From assembly GCF_003597395.2 (NCBI RefSeq), contig NC_133782.1, forward strand, positions 8,696,372 through 8,760,371: 64,000 nucleotides of DNA, in the 5' to 3' direction. Positions 1 to 16,200 of this stretch are shown in pieces. Origin of the DNA: Chelonoidis abingdonii (lineage: Eukaryota; Chordata; Testudines; Testudinidae). Below the pieces are notes generated by a model. That model was not told the DNA's origin, searched no databases, and saw nothing but the letters and a program-made list of their open reading frames with translations. Made by a program: the position numbers and the translations under genes. The stretch's first letter is position 1, and every line of letters begins with the position of its first letter.

Positions 1-3868
<3,868 letters not shown>

Positions 3869-4045
3869 TGACTGAAATCCAGTTGCATAGCTGCTTGTTT
3901 TTAATTCAAATCATGGGTTATTCTGTATAGAGATGTAGGCATTCCATTTATTCATACTGTGCCCCTCTGAGACCTACAATAAACCTACTGATTTTTTTTA
4001 AGCTTTTTATTTTAAATAAATCTACTTGTTCCTTGGATTTTAAAC
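3869..4045 (+). other. PSMA7: PSMA7 3' untranslated region with poly(A) signals
   Basis: Two AATAAA hexamers lie at 3978-3983 and 4015-4020 after the TGA. Cleavage is expected roughly 10-25 bases after one of them, so the 3' UTR is short (about 125-175 bases). The exact cleavage site is inferred. Confidence 0.8.
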
Positions 4046-7000
4046 TAGGCTCATGCAGCTGGTTACAATAGAGTGATAGTAATCTATTAAAAGGCACAAA
4101 GGTATCTTCACACCTTTCTTATTTATAATCTCTTGAACCCTGCCACTGATGATCTTGTTCAATAGTTATTTTCCACCATCAATCCTGCAAACTGGCTTGC
4201 TCATAATCCTAGATTGCTATCTCATAGCATAATTATAAAGCCATAACAGACAGGTCCCAACGCAGTGGTTCTTTTTCTCATTTGACAATACTCCTAATTT
4301 TACAAAAGTTCCTCATACGTGGTAATATAAATTAAAGGTATATTTGACAAAGTCATTTCTGTAATAAAAACAGTCAGCTAGGCTGAATAGATTTAACTGC
4401 TGTATCAGCAGAGCAAGCACTGTAACACTTCAGTGTTGTGAAAGCATGTAACATGCTAGAGCAAGCTTATGTTGTGGATTTGACCCTCATTTTGAAATAA
4501 TGCAAGTTCTACTTATCTGAATGTGACTGGAGTAAACAAGCGACTATCCTGAATTGCCTGTTAGTGGATTTGTAGACCAATAATAGCATTTCTGTATTTA
4601 AATAGCTGCAAAAGTTTTTTTGCACATGATGCAATAATAAGCATCAAATGTTTTCCAGAAATTGATTCTCAGTTACTTAAGGCCAGTCAGTCTCTACTTC
4701 TGAAACGGAGCTGAGATTTTCCTCTAGTTCCTTACTACTCTTCCCTCTTTATCTATTCCCACTGTAGTTCCAGCAGCGTTCATATAGTCTGCTCAACTTT
4801 TCAGGCCAAGTGTCCACTTTTTCCATTCTTGTACAAGCTCAGCTCAGTTATATCCTCTGCCCTTCTGAAAGCGGTGTCCTTAGAAATATGTCGTGATGTT
4901 GAATGTCCATGTGTGCAGCCACCACCCATCAAAACCATGCCATCATCATTTATGAAAGCAGCTTATTACACAGACTAATGAGCAATCATTGATTGCTGTG
5001 TCCCTCAATCCACTAAGTACCTAATGCAGCCCTGGAAAGAAACTTGTGTTTAAACAAAGTCTATAGGCACAGGTGACAAGGTGGACTGAATGAAATACAT
5101 TTAGAGACAGAAAGAAATGTCTGCTTAAGTAATAAAGGGTATTTTATTTCAGAGAGGAGAACAGCTCTATTCATATACTTCTATTTATAAAAATCACCTC
5201 TAGAAAGAACAGGAAGATAGCTCATCTTATTCAGGGTGATGTTCCATCAAGTTACTTTCAGTTCTGTCTGAATAGAGCATGTTTTCATACATTTTTCATA
5301 ACAATGCACTACACAATTGGGTATAGAAGTAATCTTGTTGTTTTAATGGCACATGAACAAATGAGTTCTAAATTAGGAACAATAGCATTTGTAGTGTTTG
5401 CCCAGTAAATGGAAAATAAAACTCCTCTCCCTCCACAATGCAATAGGGAGTAGCAGTTTAAATGAAGAAAGAGGAAAACAAGTGAGTGCCTCAAAAATGG
5501 AGGTGCAGGGACCAGAGAACTGTCTTTTTACATTGATCATAAAATGCAGCTGTTCTTAAAACTATTACCTGATCCTGCAACCCATTGTGCAGTCAACTTG
5601 TAGAAGTACAGAATGAGAACTTAAGTTCTCTGCGGAACACCTTTAACAGCAATATTTGCTACAGGAGGGGAAGTGAGGCTTGTTTCTTTGACACAAAGGC
5701 CTAAAATGCACTTGAAAATAAAAACACATGAGATTTTTTTTAAAGTCAGCCTTCAAGAAGTTATGCACCAGCTGGAAATTCCTGGTGCAAGATAATGTAA
5801 CCACATCTTGGTGTCACCAACCATCTCTGCTTGCTAGGGGAATCCCCACCACAGGGGCTGCAGAGCCAATCTCCACTCCTTGAGCAGTCTAGTAACACAA
5901 AGGCAATGGAGCAGGTTGAAAATCCTACCCCCCGATAACACTAGATAAAGGAAACTTGAATTAAAGATTCAATACCCAACTCATTCAATTAGTGTTAGGG
6001 ATGGTTTACAAACTTCCACCAAAATAATGTGACTTGAAACCCATTAAAGTAATTGTGTGCAAGACTGTGTAAACATTCATCTTGGAGTAAAAAAGGGTGA
6101 TTAAATTCATGTTAGCTAAGGCTGGTTTGTTACTGACCTTAGCTAAATTGACTAACCCCTTAATGCTGAAGGGTCCAAAACTGGATTTACAGCAAAATCT
6201 GTTTCAGGAAGCTAACTGAGTTAAAGTCTGCAAGTTGTACGTAAACCACCTCTTATAGCTCACAACCACCATGGTTTAAGAGCTTCCCTGGGGGTTGTTC
6301 AGAAAACCAGGACAGACCAAACTTGAAATTCTTGATCTATCTAAGGTAGAAACATGAGCAAAAAAAGTTTGGTTCTTAACCAACTTCCCCACACCACTGA
6401 CTCCTTCAAAAGAAAAATCCTTTGCAGGGTACCTGTGATTGCTGTTGCCTGCACAAGTGAAAGGGCTACATACTTAAATACAAACCATTTTATGAAAAAA
6501 AATGCCTCTGTTGCTGAAAGACAATCATCAGTGAGAGGTTCCAGCTAACCTCTCTTCACTCCCTCAGTTCAGAGGCTGAAGGATGATTAGCTGATGCCTA
6601 GCTCCAACCTCCAGCCATTGGAGCGTGTTAGACCTTTCTCTGCTAGATTGAAGAGCCCATTATTAAATAGTTACTCTGCATGTAAGCACTTAGACTGTAA
6701 TCAAGTCACTCCTTAACCTTCCCTTTATTAAGCTAGCTGAATAGATCATACTCCTAGAGTCTAGCCTGGGGTCCCAAACATTTTGCCAGCACAACCTCCT
6801 TTGACTGAGTTATTTCCTTCTGGCACCCCAGACAGAATGGAGGATGCTATTTTGTAGAGCTAAATAGCATCCTCTGCACAGCATGATGTCACATGCACTG
6901 CATGTGAGAGCACATCCAACTTCAGGCACCAGCCCAGCAAGCAGCCATGGGAACACAGCATAAGGCACCTAAAGTCACTCAGCACATGGTGCTAGTCTAG

Positions 7001-8330
7001 GTAATCCTGAGTGTATGTCACCATGTATAATTAATAAGGAACAGAGCTGCTAGCTCATGCTTTGAACCTGTGTCTAATCCTCCTGAAGCTCAAAGGATTC
7101 CTAACACACTTTTTAAGTTGGGTTTTAACATATGTACTGCTTTGGGACTATTATGAGTTTAGCTACTCCCAGTGAAGGGGCTAAAGATAGCTAGTGAAGC
7201 AATGCTCCTGAGTACATACAGTCTTCAGTCTGTTAGCTGTGGAAGAGAGGACAGCCTGTGGGGGTTGGGGAAGCTGGTACTAGCACTGTGCTTTAAGTGA
7301 TCTGAAGGATGGTAGTAGCTATTGGTATTATTAGCATGGTGTTGCTTAGTGACAGCAGGCTTGAGGGGAGAAGGGTAAACAGTTATGGATGAAATCTAGT
7401 CAAATGAGTAGGTTCAGATCCTGAAGTAAGACGGCAGCAGTTAACAGAATTTAGTAATTTTAGAGAGGTACAGGCCCCCCCTCAAAAATGGTTGTAATTC
7501 TAGAGGTAATAGTGAAGTCATCTAGCCCACTTTCTAATACAAAATGCAAGAAAGCTAGGGCCAGCTGCCTGACATGTACAAATTTTGCATTTAGATAAAG
7601 CAAAACCCTGTTCTGGGGCATAAGTACATAGTGCAGTGACCTAGTAAGTAAAATAATCCATATGCTATAACACAACAGTAGCAGATCTTATGCCAAATGA
7701 TAAGACTAGTTCAACCACAAGGTGAAAGAATTAAAATAGGAATGATATGTAGATTCCCTCTTTTGAGCCAATGGCGTTAGTGCTAAGACAGAAGTTTAGC
7801 ATAAGCCAGTCTAGGACAGTCATAGCTAAGCTTAGCTACTTCTTCCCCTTCCTTTTTAATCAAAGGAATTTGATCTGGCATGAGGTTCCCACTCCAGCGT
7901 ATTTGCATAAAGATAAATAAATGTGATAACTGAACACTTCAGGCTAAGCTCACAGGAAAGCACGCAGGAGAGATCTTAGATTTGTATGCTGAAATAGTAA
8001 TATTTGATCCCGTACAGAAAATAAGAGTTCAGCTGCTGCTTCTAATTGTTTCTCCCAGGAGAAGAGAAGTGCTGAAATCTTCATTTCCACTGAATCAAAA
8101 GAAGCAGCCATCCAAAATGAAGGAACTGAAGTATGAAGCTGTGGAGGAAGTACAGATTTATTTGTAGGGAAAAACTCAAAGTTAGATATTTCTGGCTGTG
8201 ATTAACACCAAGCCCATCCTCCATTAGATATTAGGTCTCTGGCTTATTCAAATCAGAGGTTTCAGCCATTAAGCCACTGAACAACACTCCTGCAAACAAC
8301 CGTTAGCCATTTACAGGAACAAAAATGGGA
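4046..8330. other. Spacer between the PSMA7 and LSM14B 3' ends
   Basis: No credible exon was found; the open frames are short and match nothing I know. It contains an old antisense CR1 fragment (6590-6765) and two adjacent short palindromes (6840-6906). A minus-strand AATAAA near 5136 could mark a rare longer LSM14B 3' end, but nothing else supports that. Confidence 0.6.
6590..6765 (-). mobile_element. Old CR1-type LINE fragment, antisense
   Basis: The run around 'CCAGCCATTGGAGCGTGTTAG' through 'AGATTGAAGAGCCCATTATTAAATA' and 'GACTGTAATCAAGTCACTCC' resembles the antisense of a CR1 3' region widespread in reptile genomes. It is diverged and lacks coding content. The subfamily is not determined. 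Confidence 0.65.
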
Positions 8331-8334
8331 GACG

Positions 8335-8361
8335 TGTTAAACATGTACATGTTTATTTATT
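8335..8361 (-). terminator. LSM14B: LSM14B poly(A) signal pair
   Basis: On the minus strand two overlapping AATAAA hexamers occur at 8356-8361 and 8352-8357. They are the first strong signals downstream of the inferred last exon. Cleavage would fall near 8330-8345. Confidence 0.6.
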
Positions 8362-9728
8362 ACAATTTACATTTCTCCATTGCAATGGGGCAGCTCTGTT
8401 CTAATTCTTAATGAAGTCCTAACAAAAATAAAGCCAAGCTTTTACAGTAACTTAGTCAATGCATAAATTAAAATTCTGGCTATGAAATGGGTTTAGTTAT
8501 CAAAGTGCTTTTTCAAAAAAGTTTCCCATCAACCATGAAAGGAACACATGCCTAATAACTAAGCTTAACCCACTTATTCATGCAAATGAGTTTATAACCC
8601 CTCCTCCCAATTCACCCCACACCTCTAACAAAAGAACTATGTACAGTTGGGGGGGGTTAGAGAAAACAAATTAAGAACACCCATCTGATAAGCTTCATTA
8701 CATGGGCTGCCCTTTTAGTTTAGGGAAAGCAACCTTCTATAGTGTTCCATAACAGAGCCTATGAGTGTACATAAAGCTGTTTGCAGTGTTTACGGTTCAC
8801 ACAATCTGGCACTGTTAGGGGCAATAAGTCATAAGCCATCCCTCAAATTGCTCCTTTTGAGAGGTTTCTCCATCTTTATTCTTGCTTAGTTTACAGGTAA
8901 GCTACTGCAAGAACATCTCCTGGAGTATTTCACACCACACGTAGGAGATCACTTGCTGTTCTAGCACTCTTATGAGAGGAAATACAGCATAGCACTCTTC
9001 CCTACATAGAACTCGGCTAGTTAGACTTTGGGCTTTTCCTCCAAACAGGACTTCAGAGACAGCCCCAAGTGACCGATTGTGCCATTGCATGGAATCATGC
9101 AGTATCCCTGAAAGAGTAGTGGACCTGCAAATAACTGTACACTTTTACACTATCACATGATCAGCAGCCACCCAGTATTCAAGTCACTATACACAACCCC
9201 TTCAGCAGCAGAAATCTGTACTTCCAGACACCACATGCTACCGAAGTTATGCTGCCTTAATGAGAGATCAGCAGCAGCAAAAAGGTACATTTGGTTGCTC
9301 AGAACAAACAAGTTAGCTGGTTTACTTCCAGTGAGCTTCGATTCTGTTTTAAAGAAAGTTAAAATAGCATGATGATCTTCATGATACAGAAAGGGAGTTT
9401 TTGTTTCAATGTCAGCAACTTTATAGAGTCCCAGAAAGAAGAACCATATTTTAAGTTGACCTGCACTTTGGGGGGAGGGAAAAAAAAAAAAAAAAAAAAA
9501 AAAAAGACTCCAAGAAGATAACCCTGAACACATTCCCGCTTCCAAAAATATTCCAGCTCTCAGATGCTGGTTCAAATTAATCTGAAGCCCAAAATACAAG
9601 CAGTAGTACATGAACTTCTGTCATTGACTTTCAGACAGTATACAAGGACTTCTTAGCCCACATTGGTACAGCAGTTCGTTTCATCCTATATACATAATTT
9701 TCATCTTCATGGCAGAGGAATTTAGAGC
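8340..9728 (-). other. LSM14B: LSM14B probable untranslated last exon
   Basis: On the minus strand a strong acceptor (ACTCTTTCTCTGCAG|GCTC) places an exon start at 9728. No protein-coding continuation is needed because the stop codon lies in the previous exon. The exon would run about 1.39 kb to the poly(A) signals. It contains an internal T run on the minus strand (A25 on plus at 9481-9505). The joining donor would be AAAG|GTGATT at 10044. This model is inferred from splice sites only. Confidence 0.5.
9481..9505 (+). repeat. Poly(A) tract of about 25 A
   Basis: An uninterrupted A run flanked by GGGAGGGA and GACTCC. It creates the phenylalanine stretch seen in a spurious minus-strand frame. 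Confidence 0.9.
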
Positions 9729-10044
9729 CTGCAGAGAAAGAGTATTAGGCATCAAATAAAGGAGACCAATCCCACCTCTTTCCCATCCATGCCCACAAAA
9801 ACACCAGTCTGAGATTTGTTCCCCTGATCAAGCTACACTTGCAAAACACTGAGGTTGCATTTGTGATTTAGTGAGCTTTCTATTATCTTGAAGGAAGGAA
9901 GGGCCACTTTTATTCAGACTTGGTCAGAATGTCAACCCCAGCAAAGAATAACCATGAGCGGCACGACAATGATGTTAAGGCTGCTCTATCCTGATACCAC
10001 CCAATATGACAAGAGGATGAAAAGTGAATCCATAAGGAATCACC

Positions 10045-10291
10045 TTTGGTCTGCTTGCAAAACTAGTAGCCCATGTAAAAACTGAGCAGCTATTTAGACA
10101 GCATTTGCCACAAAACTTGCCTCCATTACACTCTTCCAGTACCAGCTCTGAGAGTTGTTTGGTTTCGCCGTGCTCCTCCACTACCCCTTCCACCTCGAAA
10201 TCCACCACGAAAGCTACGTCCACGAAGAAACCTGCCAGACACGCCAAATGTCTCCGTATTAAGCTTCCTTTCTTCAGCCCATGTTGTACGC
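10045..10291 (-). CDS. LSM14B: LSM14B coding exon 9 (stop-containing; coding 10126-10291)
   Basis: Acceptor TTCCAG|GCGT at 10292-10293. It encodes [17 protein letters not shown] (TFG box) and the RGG-rich tail ending RAGTGRV, then TAA (10126-10128). A moderate donor AAAG|GTGATT follows, with the exon end at 10044, 82 nt after the stop. The coding part is certain; the exon end is inferred. Confidence 0.9.
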
Positions 10292-13200
10292 CTGGAACTG
10301 AACAAGACTGCAGTCAGGCTTGAGTCAAGCATGACCATTATTCCCAAAAACTATCTTCTGAAAGTCCATCTCACTTGTGCAGGAGCGAAGAAATCATTTG
10401 TTTTACAGAGATCTAGAAAGACTGATATGCTGCACCCTTACTGCCTTGGACTGTCACACATTAGGGGACGGCTCAAGGGTCATATCTTGTTAGTTACCAT
10501 TTCACCCCAACTAGAAGCAGGAATCACAAGTGCCTTAAAGGGACCGAACAGCAGTTTCCATAGTCCTGCAGTACCTGCCACCTGTTTTCCTGAAATGCTA
10601 TGGTACCTTTAGAACAATTAAGTTCTACCAAGTTTCAATCATGACAACCAAGAAAGGAGTTCCTGTTTTAGACTAGCTTTAGTAACTAGAAAGCACTAGA
10701 CTCCTCCTTCCCCACAAAAAGGGTAACTGTATATCACTACACTACTTATAGTAACTGTATGGAAGAATTATATTTCTTAGTTCCACTGTCAACAAATGAG
10801 ACTATCGAAGTTGGGCTTGAGTGCAAAGTCTCATTGTTTAAAGATTCAGAATTACAGCAGCCCCTAGAATCAACCAAGATCAGGGCTTTTGTGCAAGCTG
10901 CTGTACAAGAACAGGTCCTGGACTCAAGAGTTTACAGTCTAAATAGGGGAAAAGTGTGCAAGGAAACCGATGAAGTGATTTGCCTAAGGCCCACACAAAT
11001 TCAACAGCAGAGCCTGGATTAAGCATAAGAGGTCCAACTTCTACAACAGAGCTCTACTCTACACCTTTCCCTCTCCGCTCCCCCCTGACAGATAAAGGTG
11101 TACATTGATTACTTTGCACTATTTATATAGGAAGAAAGTGCAATTAGTGACTTAGAAGGATAAAAACGCAACTGTGAGCCAAGGAAGTGCAGCATACAGT
11201 AATGGGAGAGGGGGGTTAGAACTTCAGAAACAAGTTAAGGGCAATCTAGCCACCATCTGTCTGGTAAGGAGACAGGAATGGACAGGTGATCAGGGGATTA
11301 ATTTTAAAACCCAAGAGAAATTTTTTAAACAGACATTTAAAGGACACAGTTTAGAGCCAATGTTCTAATTGCTTAATTTAAGGATTTTATTTATCTTTAG
11401 GAAATTCTAATGGAAGCATGGAACAACTTGGATTTAGACTTTCCCCTATAAACACTGCAGCACTTGTGCATGGAAGAACAAGCAGCAACTCTCCATAATC
11501 TTAATGGAATGGATTCAGGCTTGGAGGACAAACAGTAAAGACTAAGGGTATGGCTACACTTGGAAATGTGCAGCGCTGGGAGTTACAGCTGTGGTCGTAC
11601 CAGCGCTGCAGTGTGGCCACATTTGCAGCGCTGTTGGGAGTGGTGCATTGTGGGCAGCTATCCCAGCATTCAACTGGCTGCAACATGCTTTTCAAAAGAG
11701 GGGGTGGGGTGGAGTGTGACAGGGAGCGTCGGGGAGACAGAGCGGATTTTTGGAGCAGACACTGAGCTCCCTGCCTTGCAAATTCTGCCCATTTCCCCCA
11801 CCTCTCTCTCAATCACTCTTAAATGTAAAAAGGCTTCAGACCAGGTAAGCAGCTTCTGACTCCCTCCCCCCCACCGTGCTGTTTGTCTCCTCAAGCAAAC
11901 AGCTGTGAACATTCCAAAGCCTCGGCTCGGCTCGCTCGCTGGAGCAAAGAGCAGCTGTGTTTGGTAGCTCCGGGGGAGTACCTTCCAGTTTGTTGTAGAC
12001 AGGAATTCTGGGATACCTCTTAATACCCTGGAGGCCAATAACAGCGCTGGTGAGTATCCACACCTGATGAGCAGCGCTGCATCACCAGCGCTGGATTCGC
12101 TACACCCGTAGCAGACCAGGAGTACAGCCAGCGCTGCAGCCAGGGAGTTGCAGCGCTGGCTGAGCTTTGTAAGTGTGGACACCGAGTAAGTTGCAGTGCT
12201 GTAACCCCCTCAGCAGCGCTGCAACTTGCAAGTGTAGCCAAGCCCTAAGTGGAAAAACTTGGGTAAAGTAGTTTAAGGATATTTTAAAACAGTTTCTAGA
12301 ATGTCTAAAAGATATTGTAGTTTATGTTATTCCAATAGTTCACCATTTTGATGTCTTGTGTTCAATCTAATATGCCAAAAGCATAACTTTAAGCACTTGT
12401 TCACATCTGAGTTTAAGTCAAGTGAATCCCACCCCTCCCCCCCAAAAAAGAAAAACCCCAAGACTGCAATTTGTTCTAAAATCAGATATCACTATTTGTA
12501 AGTTTACTAGTATCTAGTGAGCTGTCCAATTCTAGGGCCACATGCCTTCCCAAAGCCTAGTTACTCATCATCCAAAACTTCAGAATCGAAGAAGCCTTTC
12601 AAGATGCAGTGTTTCATTTATCTGTGTTCCTATAAATGGCTAGGCATTGCCTAGCATAGTGCTGGCAGTATATTAGAGGTTCTAAGAGGTGTAAGACAGA
12701 CTGAGCTTCAGAAAGATAATTACCTGGATTTTAGTTCTGAAGAGATGTTGTCAAAGAAAGACTTCGATTTATCATAATAGCAATTGGGTCCAAGAAGGTC
12801 TTCATCTGCATTGCCATCACTCTGAGTTGCTACTCCAGGATCACTCTTTTCTTCACCTGCCTCAGCTGTGTCATCTGAAGACAGAAGATGAATTACACTT
12901 TCTTGCTGCGTATACCGAAGAGCCATCAATTTCTTCCTCCCTCAAACTAGATCTGAGATTCTTCCCTATTTTAATCAATCACAATTTCTCAGAGCAAGAG
13001 GTGGTCTGGTTTATACACCATCCTTAAAATTAGTAAAGCCACTTACATTTAATAAAAAGACAAACCTTTAAAGTTCAGTTTCTTCTTGAATTCTTTATCA
13101 AGTTCCTCTCGGTTGAACTGTGCATTTGCACTTTCAAAATCAAAGTCACCTTCAAACTTTATTGTGTTTTCCTTCACAGTGGCTGGTCTATTTTGTCCTC

Positions 13201-16200
13201 TAGAACGGGTTCTGGTTCTCCTGTTTCCTGAAAGCAGGAGAGTTTAAACACTTGGTAACGCGTAGGAAGGTTAAATGACTTGGTCAAGGCCAGAGAAAAC
13301 CAGGATTAGAACTCAGGAGTTTCTGGCTTCCAGTCCTGTGATTATGCCACACCTTTTTGAAAGAGACGTCTGAACTTCACTGTAGAAACACATTAGAGCA
13401 ATATTTTAACTTTTCGGAAAAAACATTCTTGGAAGTCTAACTGTTAAGTTAGATTACTACAGCCAACTTTCCCTGATAGTGTTGCATTCAACTACTATAA
13501 AGATAATGCCAAGCAGTCGGTGGGGGGAAATATGAAACAAATTTTCCAAGGAATTTGAAGGAATTTCACCCCATAAATCCACACACATTGGGATATGTAC
13601 AGATTTCAGGAAACCCACACAAGCCTAGAACCAGTTACATGGTTCTCTACAATACATGAGGAAGACAACTTAGATGAGTTGTGATAACATGATCTGGCTG
13701 GTTATGGCTACCTCACATCCCTTTTGAAGATCCTTACACAGTGTGAGGGGTAACCCATGTAAAGATAACAACAACAACGGATATCAAGTTTACATGAGTA
13801 TACCGGAGTTTCAGGGGAGACGCAACAGATCAAGTCTCCCCTGGTATGTTCGCTATGGCTCTGTAAGGTTCTTGCAGAGGAACCGCTGGAGCTAAGGAAA
13901 CATTACTTCTGCATGCCTGAATGCTCTTTTGGCTGTTTTGTTCCATGTATCCTCTTTATTTTATTATTGTTTACTATTAACGTGGTGCTGCTCACAAGCT
14001 CTTACATTAGCCAGTACTCTCAATTACATGGAGCAGAGAATTAGAGTTCTATAAGGCAGTTTGCATATTTAAGGTCAAGTTAGCCTACCCGATCTTCTCC
14101 TTTGAGGTCTTCTGTTTTCATCATTCACCTGGCCTTGAGTTTGCACAGGTGGTGACTGAACTGTATCTACAAAGAAACAGGGAAAGGAAGACCGTTTCTA
14201 ACCCAAGCATATAAGAATAAAGTTAACTTTCAACTTCTAAGGTATGCTGTCTTATCCAGCAGGCTTAAGGACTGTTGTAAGTTCCTTCAGAAAAATGTTG
14301 AAGTAAGCCCTACCAAATACCATTTGAAAACAAGACTTTGGTAATACCATTTGTCTTACTACTTTGTGGAATCTGCCTTCCATTGCGTTGGATCCCGGAA
14401 ACTACTTTTGCTGGGGGTGGCTTTTTTTGATTCATGTTATCAACTGGACCAGTCTGAACAGCCTGCTCCACCATGGGGCTTTTGCGAACTGGGGGAACCA
14501 ATGGGAAACCAGTACCTGGAAAAACAAAGAGATGATTACAATAACTAGTTTTTAGTTGCATTCTAGGAATTACTGTGTGAAAAAATTACAACAGTGCTCA
14601 TGAACCCCAACTACCTCCATGATCAAAAACAGATTTCAATACCTGTGCAGAACCTCCTAGGCACTTCCATTATTCTGCTATGGGGGTTTGGTATGCGTCT
14701 CACTACACATTTGAGTAACTGTTGGCATACAAGTTTTGGCCCATGAGCTCAGGTCCATAAATCAAGTCAACAATTTTACCCTTGAAGAATGCAAGTTAAC
14801 TATTATGATAAAGGAGCAAATTGGTAAGGACAAAGTTAGGCATATCAAATTAAGATGTCACTATATATGCAATAAGCTTCCAAAATATACAAATTCCCAT
14901 TTCTCTTCATTAGCTATTCTTGTCTGTGTATGATTTTACAGAATAAATATATTTTTTTACCTAAAAGAAGCTTGCTTCAGACTTTTCCTGAAAGTACTTC
15001 ATTTTCAAAACAGTTGTGAATGTCAGTGTGCATATTCTTTACTGCATCAATAGCTTAGTCTTACTGTACACAGCTTTTTGATATGCAGAACCAGATTAAT
15101 GTGGCATCAGTGTCAGATCTATTGTTAAAATAAATGTTTAATGGCTCTACTAGTTATGGTCCATCAAGTATGAGTCATGTTTATATGCATTTGGAAGTCC
15201 TTCCATAAGGATACTACATCAAGCAGTTTGGTACTGTTAAACTACCAAGAAAACCCAGAAACAAGCTGAAACTAGTCCAGTCTCAATGTTTCCTAGATAT
15301 TAAAGCACACAGTATAGGAGTTAGAGAGTAACATTTCAACCTTAACCAACCTCCTGGACTTTTGTTTCAAGACCTTTTTTCACACTATGACACAGTTAGG
15401 CAGTTATATCAATGGTGTGAAGTACAACAAGCCATATTAGAAAGTTAAAATAAACCTTCAGACAAATATTCATTCCCTATGGTTGCAAAGAAGTTTATGT
15501 TGGGTACTTTGAGACATCTCACACAATTCTTTATATGAACATAAAATCTGATGAACAGAATGTTAGGTAGTTTTGCATAAGTGAGGAGAGATATTTGCTT
15601 CCATGCAACAGGTTCAGTTTAAGATCAAGAAATGCATTACATTACACAAGCCAAGCCATTGCTTATTTTAGTGCATCCTGAATCTGCATTCTATTTCTAG
15701 AATTCTCTATTGTGCCACATACTAATCTAGTACACACTTAGGACTTTCACACAAATAAACCAGAAATACCACCCTTAGAGTATGTCTAGAGATTAAGCCT
15801 TCCCTGTAGTTACTATCAGCAAGCATCATTTTGAAGCGTACTTTAGTTTGATCTTTGATATGGTACAAAGAGATAGATATGGGCCAAAAAGAGGGGGGCG
15901 AAGCTACACATGTTTGCTTTCCAACTTGACCCAAGCATTTAAGTGTGGATTATAAGCAGATTCATGACAGCTACCTGCACACCTGAACTGTACCCACACT
16001 ATCTGCCCTGAAAACACTGCAAAGCTCTTCAATCTAGTTTTCCCTTCATCCTACTTTTGAACTGGATTCGCTATAGTGCATAAAATTTAAGATCAATCAA
16101 CTGTCATGTCTTTGTTCAGATATGATAGTTTCCATGAATGCAGATTGTCAAACAAAAGGCTCAATCAGTAAAGCATGAATACTGCATTCATGCAACACCT

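Noticed and set aside
9153..9611. 152-codon minus-strand frame
   Set aside because: Created by the poly(A) tract (a phenylalanine run) inside the LSM14B 3' UTR; no domain.
11670..12182. 170-codon minus-strand frame
   Set aside because: Lies wholly inside the Harbinger MITE and matches no transposase motif I know.
14310..14561. Reading LSM14B exon 5 through to 14310
   Set aside because: The open frame runs past the donor. Joining at 14348 restores the match to the known protein; reading on gives KVLFSNGIW and a stop.
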